Positions 43,281 to 51,409 of a DNA stretch of 64,000 nt are shown in pieces (the first letter of the stretch is position 1; every line of letters starts with the position of its first letter). The DNA comes from Paenibacillus sp. MBLB1832 (lineage in GTDB: Bacteria; Bacillota; Bacilli; Paenibacillales; NBRC-103111). Position numbers and translations under genes: made by a program. A model generated the notes under the pieces. It searched no databases. It was not told the DNA's origin and worked only from the letters and a program-made list of their open reading frames with translations. Where the stretch lies: NCBI RefSeq assembly GCF_032271945.1, contig NZ_CP130319.1, forward strand, positions 2,437,001-2,501,000, in the 5' to 3' direction.

Positions 43281-43628
43281 CTAGTCTTTTAGTAATTGTT
43301 GCAGTTGATCTAGTTTTTGTTTGGTGATTTTCAATACGTTCTCAGGAATTGGTGAGTTGTAATCCAAACCGTGAGGGAACGTTTCTTTACCTATGTAAGC
43401 TTCTTCTAGATAGAGCACAGCATAAGGGGACTCCAATTTGCCTGTTTCTACACGGGCATTCACACGCAAGAAGTAAACAGCTTTGCTTGCTTTATCTTCC
43501 ATTTTAAAATCGTAAGTTGCACGTGTATATTCCCACTGCCAACGTACGAAACCAAGTTTAGTTGTGACTTCATCCAGGTGAGCCAAATCACTTTTTAGAC
43601 CTTTTAGGCCAGTTGCTTCAATAATCAA
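43281..43628 (-). CDS. yugN: YugN-like family protein
   Basis: A 115-residue soluble protein of the YugN type, recognised by ATGLKGLKSDLAHLDEV, FVRWQWEYTRATYDFKMED and AVYFLRVNARVETGKLE with a C-terminal GLDYNSPIPENV. The structure of a homologue is known but function is not. I use the TTG at 43628, eight bases after TATGGAGG; an ATG at 43658 would put that site within the gene and add ten residues that homologues lack. It precedes ftsW by 13 bases. Confidence 0.82.
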   Translation of the reverse strand: MIIEATGLKGLKSDLAHLDEVTTKLGFVRWQWEYTRATYDFKMEDKASKAVYFLRVNARVETGKLESPYAVLYLEEAYIGKETFPHGLDYNSPIPENVLKITKQKLDQLQQLLKD

Positions 43629-43833
43629 TTTTAACGCCTCCATATTGTACGTATGCATTCTTTACTCATGATAGTATGTTTCAAGAGGTTCTGCAAGTCG
43701 ATTACCCAGTGTAAATTCTAATATTTGATGGCACTTTAGAGATGAAACGCGAACTTATATTTGATAGAATAGATGCCAAGACAAGATTCGTACAGAAATG
43801 CAAGAGAGTGAGAACGGGAGGTTGAGGTTCCAT

Positions 43834-45003
43834 ATGAACAATATGCACGATGATCTCCAAGCCATATATGAAGAAATGGTAGGGTGGAGACGTTATTTAC
43901 ATCAAAATCCAGAGCTATCTTATCAGGAATATGACACAGCGGCATTCGTCGCTAAGCACCTAGAGAGTTGGGGGATTGAAGTTCGGACAAGCGTTGGAGG
44001 AAACGGTGTTGTCGGTTTGCTCCGCGGCGGTGAACCAGGTCCTACGGTTGCCCTTCGCGCTGATATGGATGCATTGCCGATTCAAGATGAGAAGAGTTGC
44101 TCATATACGTCAACCAAGAAAGGAATTATGCATGCTTGCGGGCATGATGCACATACCTCGACGCTGTTGGGGATTGCGAAGGTAGCTAGCGTCCGTCGCG
44201 CAGAGCTCAAAGGCAACTTGGTGTTTCTGTTCCAACATGCGGAAGAAATATCACCTGGCGGCGCGGATTCCATGATTAAAGCAGGCTGCTTAGACGAGGT
44301 AGACGCTGTATTCGGCGTTCACTTGTGGACACCTTTCCCCGTTGGACATGTGTACACGCGCCCTGGAGCTTTCATGGCTGCTCCCGATGAATTTACGATT
44401 CGCATTCAAGGAAAAGGCGGACATGGCGGACTACCGCATCAGACGATCGATAGTGTGTATGTCGCATCGCAACTGGTTGTTAATTTGCAATCCATTGTGA
44501 GCCGGCAAGTCGACCCTGTTGACCCCTGTGTCGTGAGTGTTGGTTCGTTTCACGGAGGTACTAGCTTTAATGTGATCGCGGAAACGAGCGTGCTTAATGG
44601 CACTGTGCGCACCTTCAATCCAGCGTTGAGAGATGACGTTCGAGAGCGGATGGAACGCATCGTGAAAGGGACATGTGAGATAGCACAGGCCACGTATGAG
44701 TTCGAGTATAAGCTAGGCTACCCAACCGTGATTAATGACCTCAAGGAAGCGGAACGCTTCGCGCGTGTAAGCACGGCCATGTTTGGTGCTGAGCATGTGC
44801 ACGAATCTCCCCTTATTATGGCCGGAGAAGACTTTGCCTATTATTTGCAAGAGCGACCTGGGTGTTTTATATTTGTTGGTGCTGGTAACGTGGAGTCAGG
44901 AATCATTTATCCGCATCACCACCCGAGATTTGACATCGACGAACGATCCATGTTGCAGGCAGCCAATTTACTGCTCGCCATGGCTTTGGATTATATGGCA
45001 TGA
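43834..45003 (+). CDS. M20-family amidohydrolase (AmhX/HipO-type)
   Basis: A 389-residue metal-dependent hydrolase that cleaves an N-acyl or amide bond of amino-acid derivatives. The metal ligands are in HACGHDAHTS (about residues 103-112), HAEEISPGGADSMI (about 138-151) and near the C-terminus in MAGEDFAYYL; the dimerisation domain begins around residue 185 (GKGGHGGLPHQTIDSVYVA). Such proteins in Firmicutes include N-acetyl-L,L-diaminopimelate deacetylase-like and hippurate hydrolase-like enzymes; this sequence does not fix the substrate. The ATG at 43834 follows TTGAGGT by six bases. A CBS-domain gene follows at 45082. Confidence 0.88.
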   Translation: MNNMHDDLQAIYEEMVGWRRYLHQNPELSYQEYDTAAFVAKHLESWGIEVRTSVGGNGVVGLLRGGEPGPTVALRADMDALPIQDEKSCSYTSTKKGIMHACGHDAHTSTLLGIAKVASVRRAELKGNLVFLFQHAEEISPGGADSMIKAGCLDEVDAVFGVHLWTPFPVGHVYTRPGAFMAAPDEFTIRIQGKGGHGGLPHQTIDSVYVASQLVVNLQSIVSRQVDPVDPCVVSVGSFHGGTSFNVIAETSVLNGTVRTFNPALRDDVRERMERIVKGTCEIAQATYEFEYKLGYPTVINDLKEAERFARVSTAMFGAEHVHESPLIMAGEDFAYYLQERPGCFIFVGAGNVESGIIYPHHHPRFDIDERSMLQAANLLLAMALDYMA

Positions 45004-45081
45004 ATAACGTCCCCGCTTTGGCGAATGCTAGTGTAGCAATCATTTGTCTGCCACACATGACGCTGAAGGAGGATGTAAAAA

Positions 45082-45525
45082 ATGGCGAACAAACAAGTGA
45101 AAGATATTATGAGCACAGATTGCGTTACAGTTACGCTGCTGGACAATGTATTTGAAATTGCGCTGAAAATGAAGCAGCACGATATTGGCTTTGTTGGCGT
45201 GGTGGACGGCAAGAAATTCATCGGAGGCGTGACGGATCGTGATCTCGTAGTTCGGGGTTATGCTGAAAAGCATTCGGGGTCTACGGCTGTTGAGACCGTC
45301 ATGACGAAGGATATGAAGACAATTGCTCCTTCTACAACAGTGGAGGAAGCTGCTAAGATTATGGCGCAAAATCAAGTACGACGCTTGCCTGTACTCGAAA
45401 ATGGGGAACTGGTCGGGATCGTTGCAATAGGCGATTTGGCGATTCGCGGCAACTTTGAGGATGAGGCAGGAGAAGCTTTAAGTCAAATCTCACAAGAAAA
45501 GACACTTGTAGGCAGCCATGCTTAA
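45082..45525 (+). CDS. CBS-domain pair protein (YhcV-like)
   Basis: A 147-residue protein made of two CBS domains (about residues 7-60 and 73-128; DIMSTDCVTVTLLDNVFEIALKMK and MTKDMKTIAPSTTVEEAAKIM). Such pairs bind adenine nucleotides and regulate partners; YhcV is the B. subtilis counterpart in size. AAGGAGG precedes the ATG. Its target is unknown. It is not AcuB, which also has an ACT domain. Confidence 0.88.
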   Translation: MANKQVKDIMSTDCVTVTLLDNVFEIALKMKQHDIGFVGVVDGKKFIGGVTDRDLVVRGYAEKHSGSTAVETVMTKDMKTIAPSTTVEEAAKIMAQNQVRRLPVLENGELVGIVAIGDLAIRGNFEDEAGEALSQISQEKTLVGSHA

Positions 45526-45541
45526 GGAAGTAGGATAGGAA

Positions 45542-45580
45542 TAGTAGCTTTTCCAGATATCTGGGGAAGCTGCTATTTTT
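45542..45580. terminator. Rho-independent terminator
   Basis: TAGTAGCTTTTCCAG pairs with CTGGGGAAGCTGCTA (few mismatches) and is followed by T5. Confidence 0.88.
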
Positions 45581-45655
45581 ATTTTAAACTTTACGAAAGA
45601 GCTTTAAGTAAGCGATAATAGAAGCGAAACAGAATGAAGGAGGCCGTTAGAGAAT

Positions 45656-47758
45656 ATGAAAGATAACGGAGAAAGCGCTTCCATTGGTTTTGTTATTTTT
45701 GATGCAAACTTTTATTATATTTATGCCAATCAATATGGTGCTGCTATTTTGAATCGATCCCAAGAAGAATTGAAAGGTCAAATGGCGTGGACGGTATTTC
45801 CGGCCGCGATTCGCCATGCTTGCTACAATTACTTTCATCAGGCTTTGAAGGACAATAAAGAAATCACTTTTAAAGAATTCGTGAAACCATCCAATCAGTG
45901 GGTGCATGTGAGTGTGTACCCTGTGGATGGGAATTTGCATATTATCTTCCAAAGCACGTATCACATGGAGAATCAGCCTCTCAATGAAAATGAAGTATTT
46001 GAAAACTATACGAATCATGTGCAAGACCTGATCACACTCACTTCCGAGGATGGGATTATACTTTATGTATCACCTTCCATCCAACAACTGCTGGGCTTCG
46101 GTGCCGAGGATATGTACGGTGCCAACGTTTTTTCCTTTTGCCACCCTGAAGATCTGGAAGCTCTGATGCGCATTTTCGATCATAATCAAATGGAGTTAGA
46201 TCAGGGCACAATCACCTGTCGTTTCCTACATAAGCATGGTTGGTACGTATGGTTTGAAAATAACTTCAAATGGTTATTCCATGCCGATGGCAGTCGTTCG
46301 CAGAAACTGGGTATTTGGCGGGATATCTCAGCACGGAAGCAGGAAGAGGAACGGTTTATTCAGGCACAGCGCTTAGGTCAATTTGGTAGCTTTGAACGAG
46401 AACTGCATAGCAATATGATGACCTGGTCGGAAGAAATGTTCCGCATTCATGGCATTCAACCGACATCATCTCGTATCGATTTAAATGAGGTATATGCGTA
46501 CATCCTGCCTGACGATCGGGAGAAGGTTGCTCTTTCTGTGAAGGAAGCTGTTCTGCTAGGCGAGTCTGATGTAACTTACAGAATACTGCGTCAATCCAAT
46601 GAAATCCGGCACCTGCATAGCCAGATTGAACGCATTTTCTTGGACGGAGGACAAGTAGCGATTCGCGGACTCGCTCATGATATTACCGAATTCAAACAAA
46701 TCGAAGATGAGCTTCTTCAAAGCAAAGCCAGGCTGGAAATCGCACAAGAGATTGCAGGACTGGGTCATTACGAATGGGATGTTATCAACAATCTAGTGAC
46801 GATATCAGACGAGCTCCTGCTCATATTTGGCTATGAAGTTCCGCTTCAGAACATGCCCATAGATGCTCTATTGTATTGTCTACATCCAGATGATGATACT
46901 CTAATGCGAAACGCATTAAAGAAAGCCTTGCAGGAAGGGACATTAGATCTCGTCTATCGCATTATTATAGGAGATGAGGTACGTATTCTTCATACTTTAG
47001 CAAGAACGTCCTACGACGAATGGGGAAGGGCGCTGCGGCTTTTTGGCACTGTGCAGGACATTACCTTGCAGAAGCAGACGGAAGAGCTGCTGCGCAAAAC
47101 AGAGAAGCTCAATGTGGCTGGTCAATTGGCGGCGGGTATTGCACACGAAATCCGTAATCCGTTAACGGCACTTAAAGGGTTTGCTAAGTTGATGTGTACC
47201 GCTAATGAAGAAAATAAGCAGCGCTACTATCACATCATGCAGGAGGAGTTTAATCGCATTGAGTTGATTCTAGGCGAGCTGCTGATTTTGGCGAAGCCGC
47301 AAGTGGTTGACTATCGCCCGCATGATCCGCTAGCCATATTGGACGAGGTCATTCAATTACTCAGTACCGAAGCGATTTTGAATAATGTGATCATTGAGCT
47401 GAAAGCGATCACAGAATTACCTTATGTGAATTGCGAGCGAAATCAATTAAAGCAAGTTTTTGTCAATGTGATCAAAAATGCCATTGAGGCGATGCCGAAA
47501 GGCGGCGGAATTACGATCCATGTTCAGAAGCAAGGGAATTCCGTCGTGATGGACTTTATTGACCAAGGTCAGGGCATAGCGGAAGATCGACTGCCACGTA
47601 TCGGGGAACCTTTTTATACAACGAAGGAGAAGGGGACAGGCCTGGGTCTAATGGTTAGCTTCGCGATCATCGAAGAGCATCATGGTCACATTAGCTATCA
47701 AAGTAAAGTGGGCGTTGGTACGACGGTCCATATTAAGCTGCCTGCTGTTCTACCATGA
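45656..47758 (+). CDS. Soluble multi-PAS sensor histidine kinase
   Basis: A 700-residue kinase without membrane segments. Four PAS-like modules occupy about residues 1-105, 115-235, 245-350 and 358-475, the second with a PAC tail (GIWRDISARKQEEE). The HisKA domain has the phospho-acceptor H497 in GIAHEIRNPLTALKGF, and the ATPase domain has N, G1 and G2 boxes (VFVNVIKNAIEAM, DQGQGIAEDRL, GTGLGLMVSFAIIEEH). The H-box and architecture resemble sporulation kinases KinA/KinE, which phosphorylate Spo0F. No response regulator is adjacent, which also fits such phosphorelay kinases. The start has AAGGAGG about 12 bases upstream. Confidence 0.9.
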   Translation: MKDNGESASIGFVIFDANFYYIYANQYGAAILNRSQEELKGQMAWTVFPAAIRHACYNYFHQALKDNKEITFKEFVKPSNQWVHVSVYPVDGNLHIIFQSTYHMENQPLNENEVFENYTNHVQDLITLTSEDGIILYVSPSIQQLLGFGAEDMYGANVFSFCHPEDLEALMRIFDHNQMELDQGTITCRFLHKHGWYVWFENNFKWLFHADGSRSQKLGIWRDISARKQEEERFIQAQRLGQFGSFERELHSNMMTWSEEMFRIHGIQPTSSRIDLNEVYAYILPDDREKVALSVKEAVLLGESDVTYRILRQSNEIRHLHSQIERIFLDGGQVAIRGLAHDITEFKQIEDELLQSKARLEIAQEIAGLGHYEWDVINNLVTISDELLLIFGYEVPLQNMPIDALLYCLHPDDDTLMRNALKKALQEGTLDLVYRIIIGDEVRILHTLARTSYDEWGRALRLFGTVQDITLQKQTEELLRKTEKLNVAGQLAAGIAHEIRNPLTALKGFAKLMCTANEENKQRYYHIMQEEFNRIELILGELLILAKPQVVDYRPHDPLAILDEVIQLLSTEAILNNVIIELKAITELPYVNCERNQLKQVFVNVIKNAIEAMPKGGGITIHVQKQGNSVVMDFIDQGQGIAEDRLPRIGEPFYTTKEKGTGLGLMVSFAIIEEHHGHISYQSKVGVGTTVHIKLPAVLP

Positions 47759-47895
47759 AGGAATCCACGATTTGCGTGTAACTGTCAAAGTTCGCAATAA
47801 GGTAGTCAATCTGCGACAAGATGCCTATTCTTAAATATGCTAAAGTGAAAACGAGCATAATCATTGTGAATCTGACAAGAAAAAGGTGACGTACA

Positions 47896-49047
47896 GTGGA
47901 GAAAGTAAGAATTGGTATTATTGGTCTCGGCAACATGGGAACGGCACATGCCAAATATTTGGTGAACAATGAAGTTAAAGGCGCTGTACTTACAGCGATT
48001 TGTGAACCGCGTGAAGACCGTCTGACATGGGCCAAAGAAAACCTAGGCGAAGGTGTTCAGTTATTCGATAATTTGGACGATTTCTTCGCTTCAGGTACGG
48101 TTGATGGGGTACTGATCGCAACACCTCATTATGATCACCCAGGTACAGCCGTTCGCGCTTTCCAAGCGGGACTTCACGTTATTTGTGAGAAGCCGGCAGG
48201 TGTGTATACGAAGCAAGTTCGAGAAATGAACGAAGCGGCAGCCGCTTCTGGCAAAGTATTCAGCATGATGTACAATCAACGTACGAATCCTTTATATAAA
48301 AAATTAAAAGATCTAGTATCCTCTGGTGAACTCGGTGAAATCCGCAGAACGAATTGGATCATCACGAACTGGTATCGCTCCCAGAGCTACTATGATTCAG
48401 GCGGCTGGCGCGCGACTTGGGCTGGTGAAGGCGGCGGCGTACTTATCAATCAAGACCCTCACCAACTGGATCTATGGCAGTGGACAATTGACATGATGCC
48501 GAAGCGTGTTCGCGGATTCTGCTACTTCGGTAAGCACCGCAATATTGAAGTAGAAGATGATGTAACTGCATTCGTTGAATATGAAAATGGGGCAACGGGC
48601 CTGTTCGTAACAACGACAGGTGAGGCTCCAGGGACAAACCGTTTTGAACTGTCCGGTGACCGCGGCAAAATCGTGATTGAAGACGGGAAATTAACGTTCT
48701 GGCGCTTACGCGTATCCGAAAGAGAATTTAACGAAACATACAAAGGCGGCTTCGGCCAGCCGGAATGTTGGAAATGTGAAATCCCTGTTGAAGGAACGGA
48801 AACTGGTCATAAGGGAATTACGCAAAACTTCGTTGACGCCATCCTGCACGGAACACCGCTAGTGGCTCCTGGCGCAGAAGGCATCAAAGGATTAATGATT
48901 TCCAATGCGATCATGTTGTCCACATGGACTGATAACTGGGTTGATCTGCCGATTGACGAAGATTTGTTCGAGCAGCATTTGCAAGAGAAAATCAAGAACT
49001 CCAAAGCGACCAAAGAAGCGAACAGCTTCAAAACGCTGGAAGTCTAA
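47896..49047 (+). CDS. Gfo/Idh/MocA family oxidoreductase
   Basis: A 383-residue NAD(P)-dependent sugar-type dehydrogenase. The Rossmann motif is IGIIGLGNMGTAHAKYL (about residues 6-22), the conserved Lys is in ICEKPAG (about 96-102), and the C-terminal domain has GGGVLINQDPHQLDLWQW with the catalytic-type Asp and His. Substrates of the family include inositols, glucose and UDP-sugars; this one is unassigned. The GTG at 47896 has AAAGGTGACG before it. It is 27 bases upstream of a second family member, and the two probably form an operon. Confidence 0.9.
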   Translation: MEKVRIGIIGLGNMGTAHAKYLVNNEVKGAVLTAICEPREDRLTWAKENLGEGVQLFDNLDDFFASGTVDGVLIATPHYDHPGTAVRAFQAGLHVICEKPAGVYTKQVREMNEAAAASGKVFSMMYNQRTNPLYKKLKDLVSSGELGEIRRTNWIITNWYRSQSYYDSGGWRATWAGEGGGVLINQDPHQLDLWQWTIDMMPKRVRGFCYFGKHRNIEVEDDVTAFVEYENGATGLFVTTTGEAPGTNRFELSGDRGKIVIEDGKLTFWRLRVSEREFNETYKGGFGQPECWKCEIPVEGTETGHKGITQNFVDAILHGTPLVAPGAEGIKGLMISNAIMLSTWTDNWVDLPIDEDLFEQHLQEKIKNSKATKEANSFKTLEV

Positions 49048-49074
49048 GAACGAAGAGCGTGGGGGAAATCCGAT

Positions 49075-50148
49075 ATGCAAAAAAATGATGGCATGAATTA
49101 CGCCCCGAAGGGGAAGCCGAACCTCGTTGTTCAAAAAGGGGAGTTCACCTTCGCGGTGATCGCGCTGGATCATGGTCATATTTATGGGATGAGCAACGGT
49201 CTTCTGGAAGCGGGTGCGGAGCTGAAATGGGTTTACGACCAAGATCCAGCGAAAGTTGCTGCTTTTGTAGAGAAATTTCCGCAGGTGAAAGTCGCAGCTT
49301 CTGAGCAGGAGATTTTCGATGATCCTGAGGTGAAATTAATCGCCGCTGCCGCAGTTCCTTCCGAACGTGGACCGCTAGGTATTCGGTCGATGAAGGCTGG
49401 CAAAGACTACTTTACGGACAAGACGCCATTCACTTCTTTAGCTCAACTAGCCGATGCCAAAGCAGCGGTTGAAGAGACGGGACGTAAATATACGGTTTAC
49501 TTCAGTGAACGACTACATGTGGAAAGCGCCGTGTTTGCTGGTCAATTAATCGAAGAAGGCGCGATCGGGCGCGTTGTTCAAGTCATTGGACTTGGGCCGC
49601 ATCGGTTGAATGCGACGAGCCGTCCCCACTGGTTTTTTGAGAAGGATAAATACGGCGGTATTCTTTGTGACATCGGCAGTCATCAAATCGAACAATTCCT
49701 GTATTATGCGGGCTGTAAAGATGCGACGGTCGTTAGCAGTAAGGTAGCGAATTACAATGCGAAGGATTATCCTGAGCTTGAGGATTTCGGTGATGCTACG
49801 CTGATTGGCGACAATGGGGCAACGAACTATTTCCGAGTAGACTGGCTGACACCAAGCGGTTTGGGGACATGGGGAGACGGACGAACGCTGATTCTTGGAA
49901 CGGAAGGCTATATCGAGCTGCGTAAATATATTGATATTGCGCGTGATCCGCAAGGGGATCAGCTGTATCTCGTCAATCAACAAGGAGAAAAGCACTACAG
50001 TCTGCATGGACAAGTAGGCTTTCCTTTCTTCGGTCAGTTGATTCTGGATTGCATCCATCGTACGGAAAATGCGATGACGCAGGCACATACGTTTAAAGCG
50101 GCAGAACTTTGCTTGCTTGCTCAAGATAAGGCTGTTCGTGTGGAGTAG
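49075..50148 (+). CDS. Gfo/Idh/MocA family oxidoreductase
   Basis: A 357-residue second member of the family, diverged from its neighbour. The nucleotide-binding N-terminus is less canonical (FTFAVIALDHGHIYGMSNGLLEAG), with TDKTPF in place of the EKP motif, while GGILCDIGSHQIEQFLYYAG in the C-terminal domain keeps the catalytic-type residues. It likely acts on the same compound as the upstream enzyme, for instance successive oxidation and reduction of a polyol or sugar. The last 56 bases overlap the 3' end of the LysR gene on the other strand. Confidence 0.87.
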   Translation: MQKNDGMNYAPKGKPNLVVQKGEFTFAVIALDHGHIYGMSNGLLEAGAELKWVYDQDPAKVAAFVEKFPQVKVAASEQEIFDDPEVKLIAAAAVPSERGPLGIRSMKAGKDYFTDKTPFTSLAQLADAKAAVEETGRKYTVYFSERLHVESAVFAGQLIEEGAIGRVVQVIGLGPHRLNATSRPHWFFEKDKYGGILCDIGSHQIEQFLYYAGCKDATVVSSKVANYNAKDYPELEDFGDATLIGDNGATNYFRVDWLTPSGLGTWGDGRTLILGTEGYIELRKYIDIARDPQGDQLYLVNQQGEKHYSLHGQVGFPFFGQLILDCIHRTENAMTQAHTFKAAELCLLAQDKAVRVE

Positions 50149-51019
50149 TTGCACACATCAGATGAATGAAATTGTTCATCGGCACAGATAATTGCCGTTT
50201 GGCATGATAGCATAATTGCACACTTAATTTAAAATGCGGGTAGCTTAACGGCAGGATCGTTAGCTGCCCGTTTTTGATTTCGGAAGTAACCGTGGTGCGA
50301 GGCAGCAAGCAGATCCCAAGACCATGCATGGCGCATTTTTTAATCGTTTCATAGTTATTAATCTCGTAAGTTAGTGTATATTGCACATTGTGTTTGCGCA
50401 GCATCGTTTCAAACAATTTGCGGCAGCGCCCGCCAGAGATGGACATCAGAATTTCAGCACCGTTCAGATCCTCAGGGACGATGGCCCCATGGACGGCCAA
50501 GGGATGGTCTGGAGCCGCGACGATGACAAATTCTTCTTCTTGTATCGTTCGAAAAATTAAATCGGGATCGTTCATTTCACGATCGACGATAAACCCCAAA
50601 TCGCATTCTCCCGCCTTCAATGCGCGTGTCGTATCATTTTCCAATAACTCATTGATCGAGATTGTAATGTTCGGGAAATTCTTCTTGAAAGCGCCAAGGA
50701 ACGGAGGCAGCATGTAGGAAAAGAGGGTCGTCTCGTGCGTCCCGATCATGAAACTGCCCGTCGTTTGGCCCGCCACATTAATTTTCGATTCTTCGAACAT
50801 TTTCATCATTTTGGCCGCATACCGCAGTAAAATTTCCCCCGCAGGCGTCGGTCTCATCTTTTTATCAATACGTTCAAAAATTTCCACACCATACTCAAGC
50901 TCCAGCTTTTGAATTTGTGAGGTTACACTCGATTGTGCGTAGCCCAGCTTTTCGGAAGCTTTCGTAAAGTTTTGCCATTTGGCAACTTCAAGAAGAGTTT
51001 TGTACAACGTTAAATCCAT
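50093..51019 (-). CDS. LysR-family transcriptional regulator
   Basis: A 308-residue LysR regulator. The winged helix-turn-helix is at residues 1-60 (LYKTLLEVAKWQNFTKASEKLGYAQSSVTSQIQKLE, FERIDKKMRPTPAGE), followed by a periplasmic-binding-protein-like effector domain. It converges on, and overlaps by 56 bases, the second Gfo/Idh gene, which could be its target only indirectly since it is not divergent. Effector is unknown. ATG at 51019. Confidence 0.93.
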   Translation of the reverse strand: MDLTLYKTLLEVAKWQNFTKASEKLGYAQSSVTSQIQKLELEYGVEIFERIDKKMRPTPAGEILLRYAAKMMKMFEESKINVAGQTTGSFMIGTHETTLFSYMLPPFLGAFKKNFPNITISINELLENDTTRALKAGECDLGFIVDREMNDPDLIFRTIQEEEFVIVAAPDHPLAVHGAIVPEDLNGAEILMSISGGRCRKLFETMLRKHNVQYTLTYEINNYETIKKCAMHGLGICLLPRTTVTSEIKNGQLTILPLSYPHFKLSVQLCYHAKRQLSVPMNNFIHLMCATTPHEQPYLEQASKVLPL

Positions 51020-51136
51020 GAAGTCCGCACCCCCAATTATCAGAAATTTCGATCGAATCGATCATTTATTATAGATAACTCGTATCGTTCCAGTCATGAT
51101 ACAATCATTCCCAACCAAAGGATGGGGGGATTTACC

Positions 51137-51331
51137 ATGTGGAACTTATACGATATAGAGAAAAGATACGAGGCTCATATGAAAGAGGTTGAACACCGTG
51201 CGAGGCAAGCTCACTGGTACGTGTACGCTAAAGAGGATAGAAAAGCGCTTCTACCTAGTGCTGTGGTCCGTTGGGTGTCGTTCATCGCGATGATCCTCAT
51301 CGGCGTTTTCACGGTTTTTGAACTCTTTTGA
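51137..51331 (+). CDS. Small single-span membrane protein
   Basis: A 64-residue protein: a charged amphipathic N-terminus (YDIEKRYEAHMKEVEHRARQAHWYVYAKEDRK) followed by one membrane helix at about residues 43-62. The ATG at 51137 follows ATGGGGGG by six bases. I know no family assignment, but similar small proteins are common in Paenibacillus. It sits 78 bases ahead of the helicase gene and may share its transcript, though spacing argues only weakly for that. Confidence 0.7.
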   Translation: MWNLYDIEKRYEAHMKEVEHRARQAHWYVYAKEDRKALLPSAVVRWVSFIAMILIGVFTVFELF

Positions 51332-51409
51332 GATACGTTAGCACGGGGGCCATGTTTAAATCAAGTACTTTCCCTTCATACTAAGGAAAAAGAAGGGAGT
51401 ATGCGATTT

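Noticed and set aside
49546-50154. 202-residue reverse frame inside the second Gfo/Idh gene
   Set aside because: No site and no recognisable family; shadow of the forward gene.
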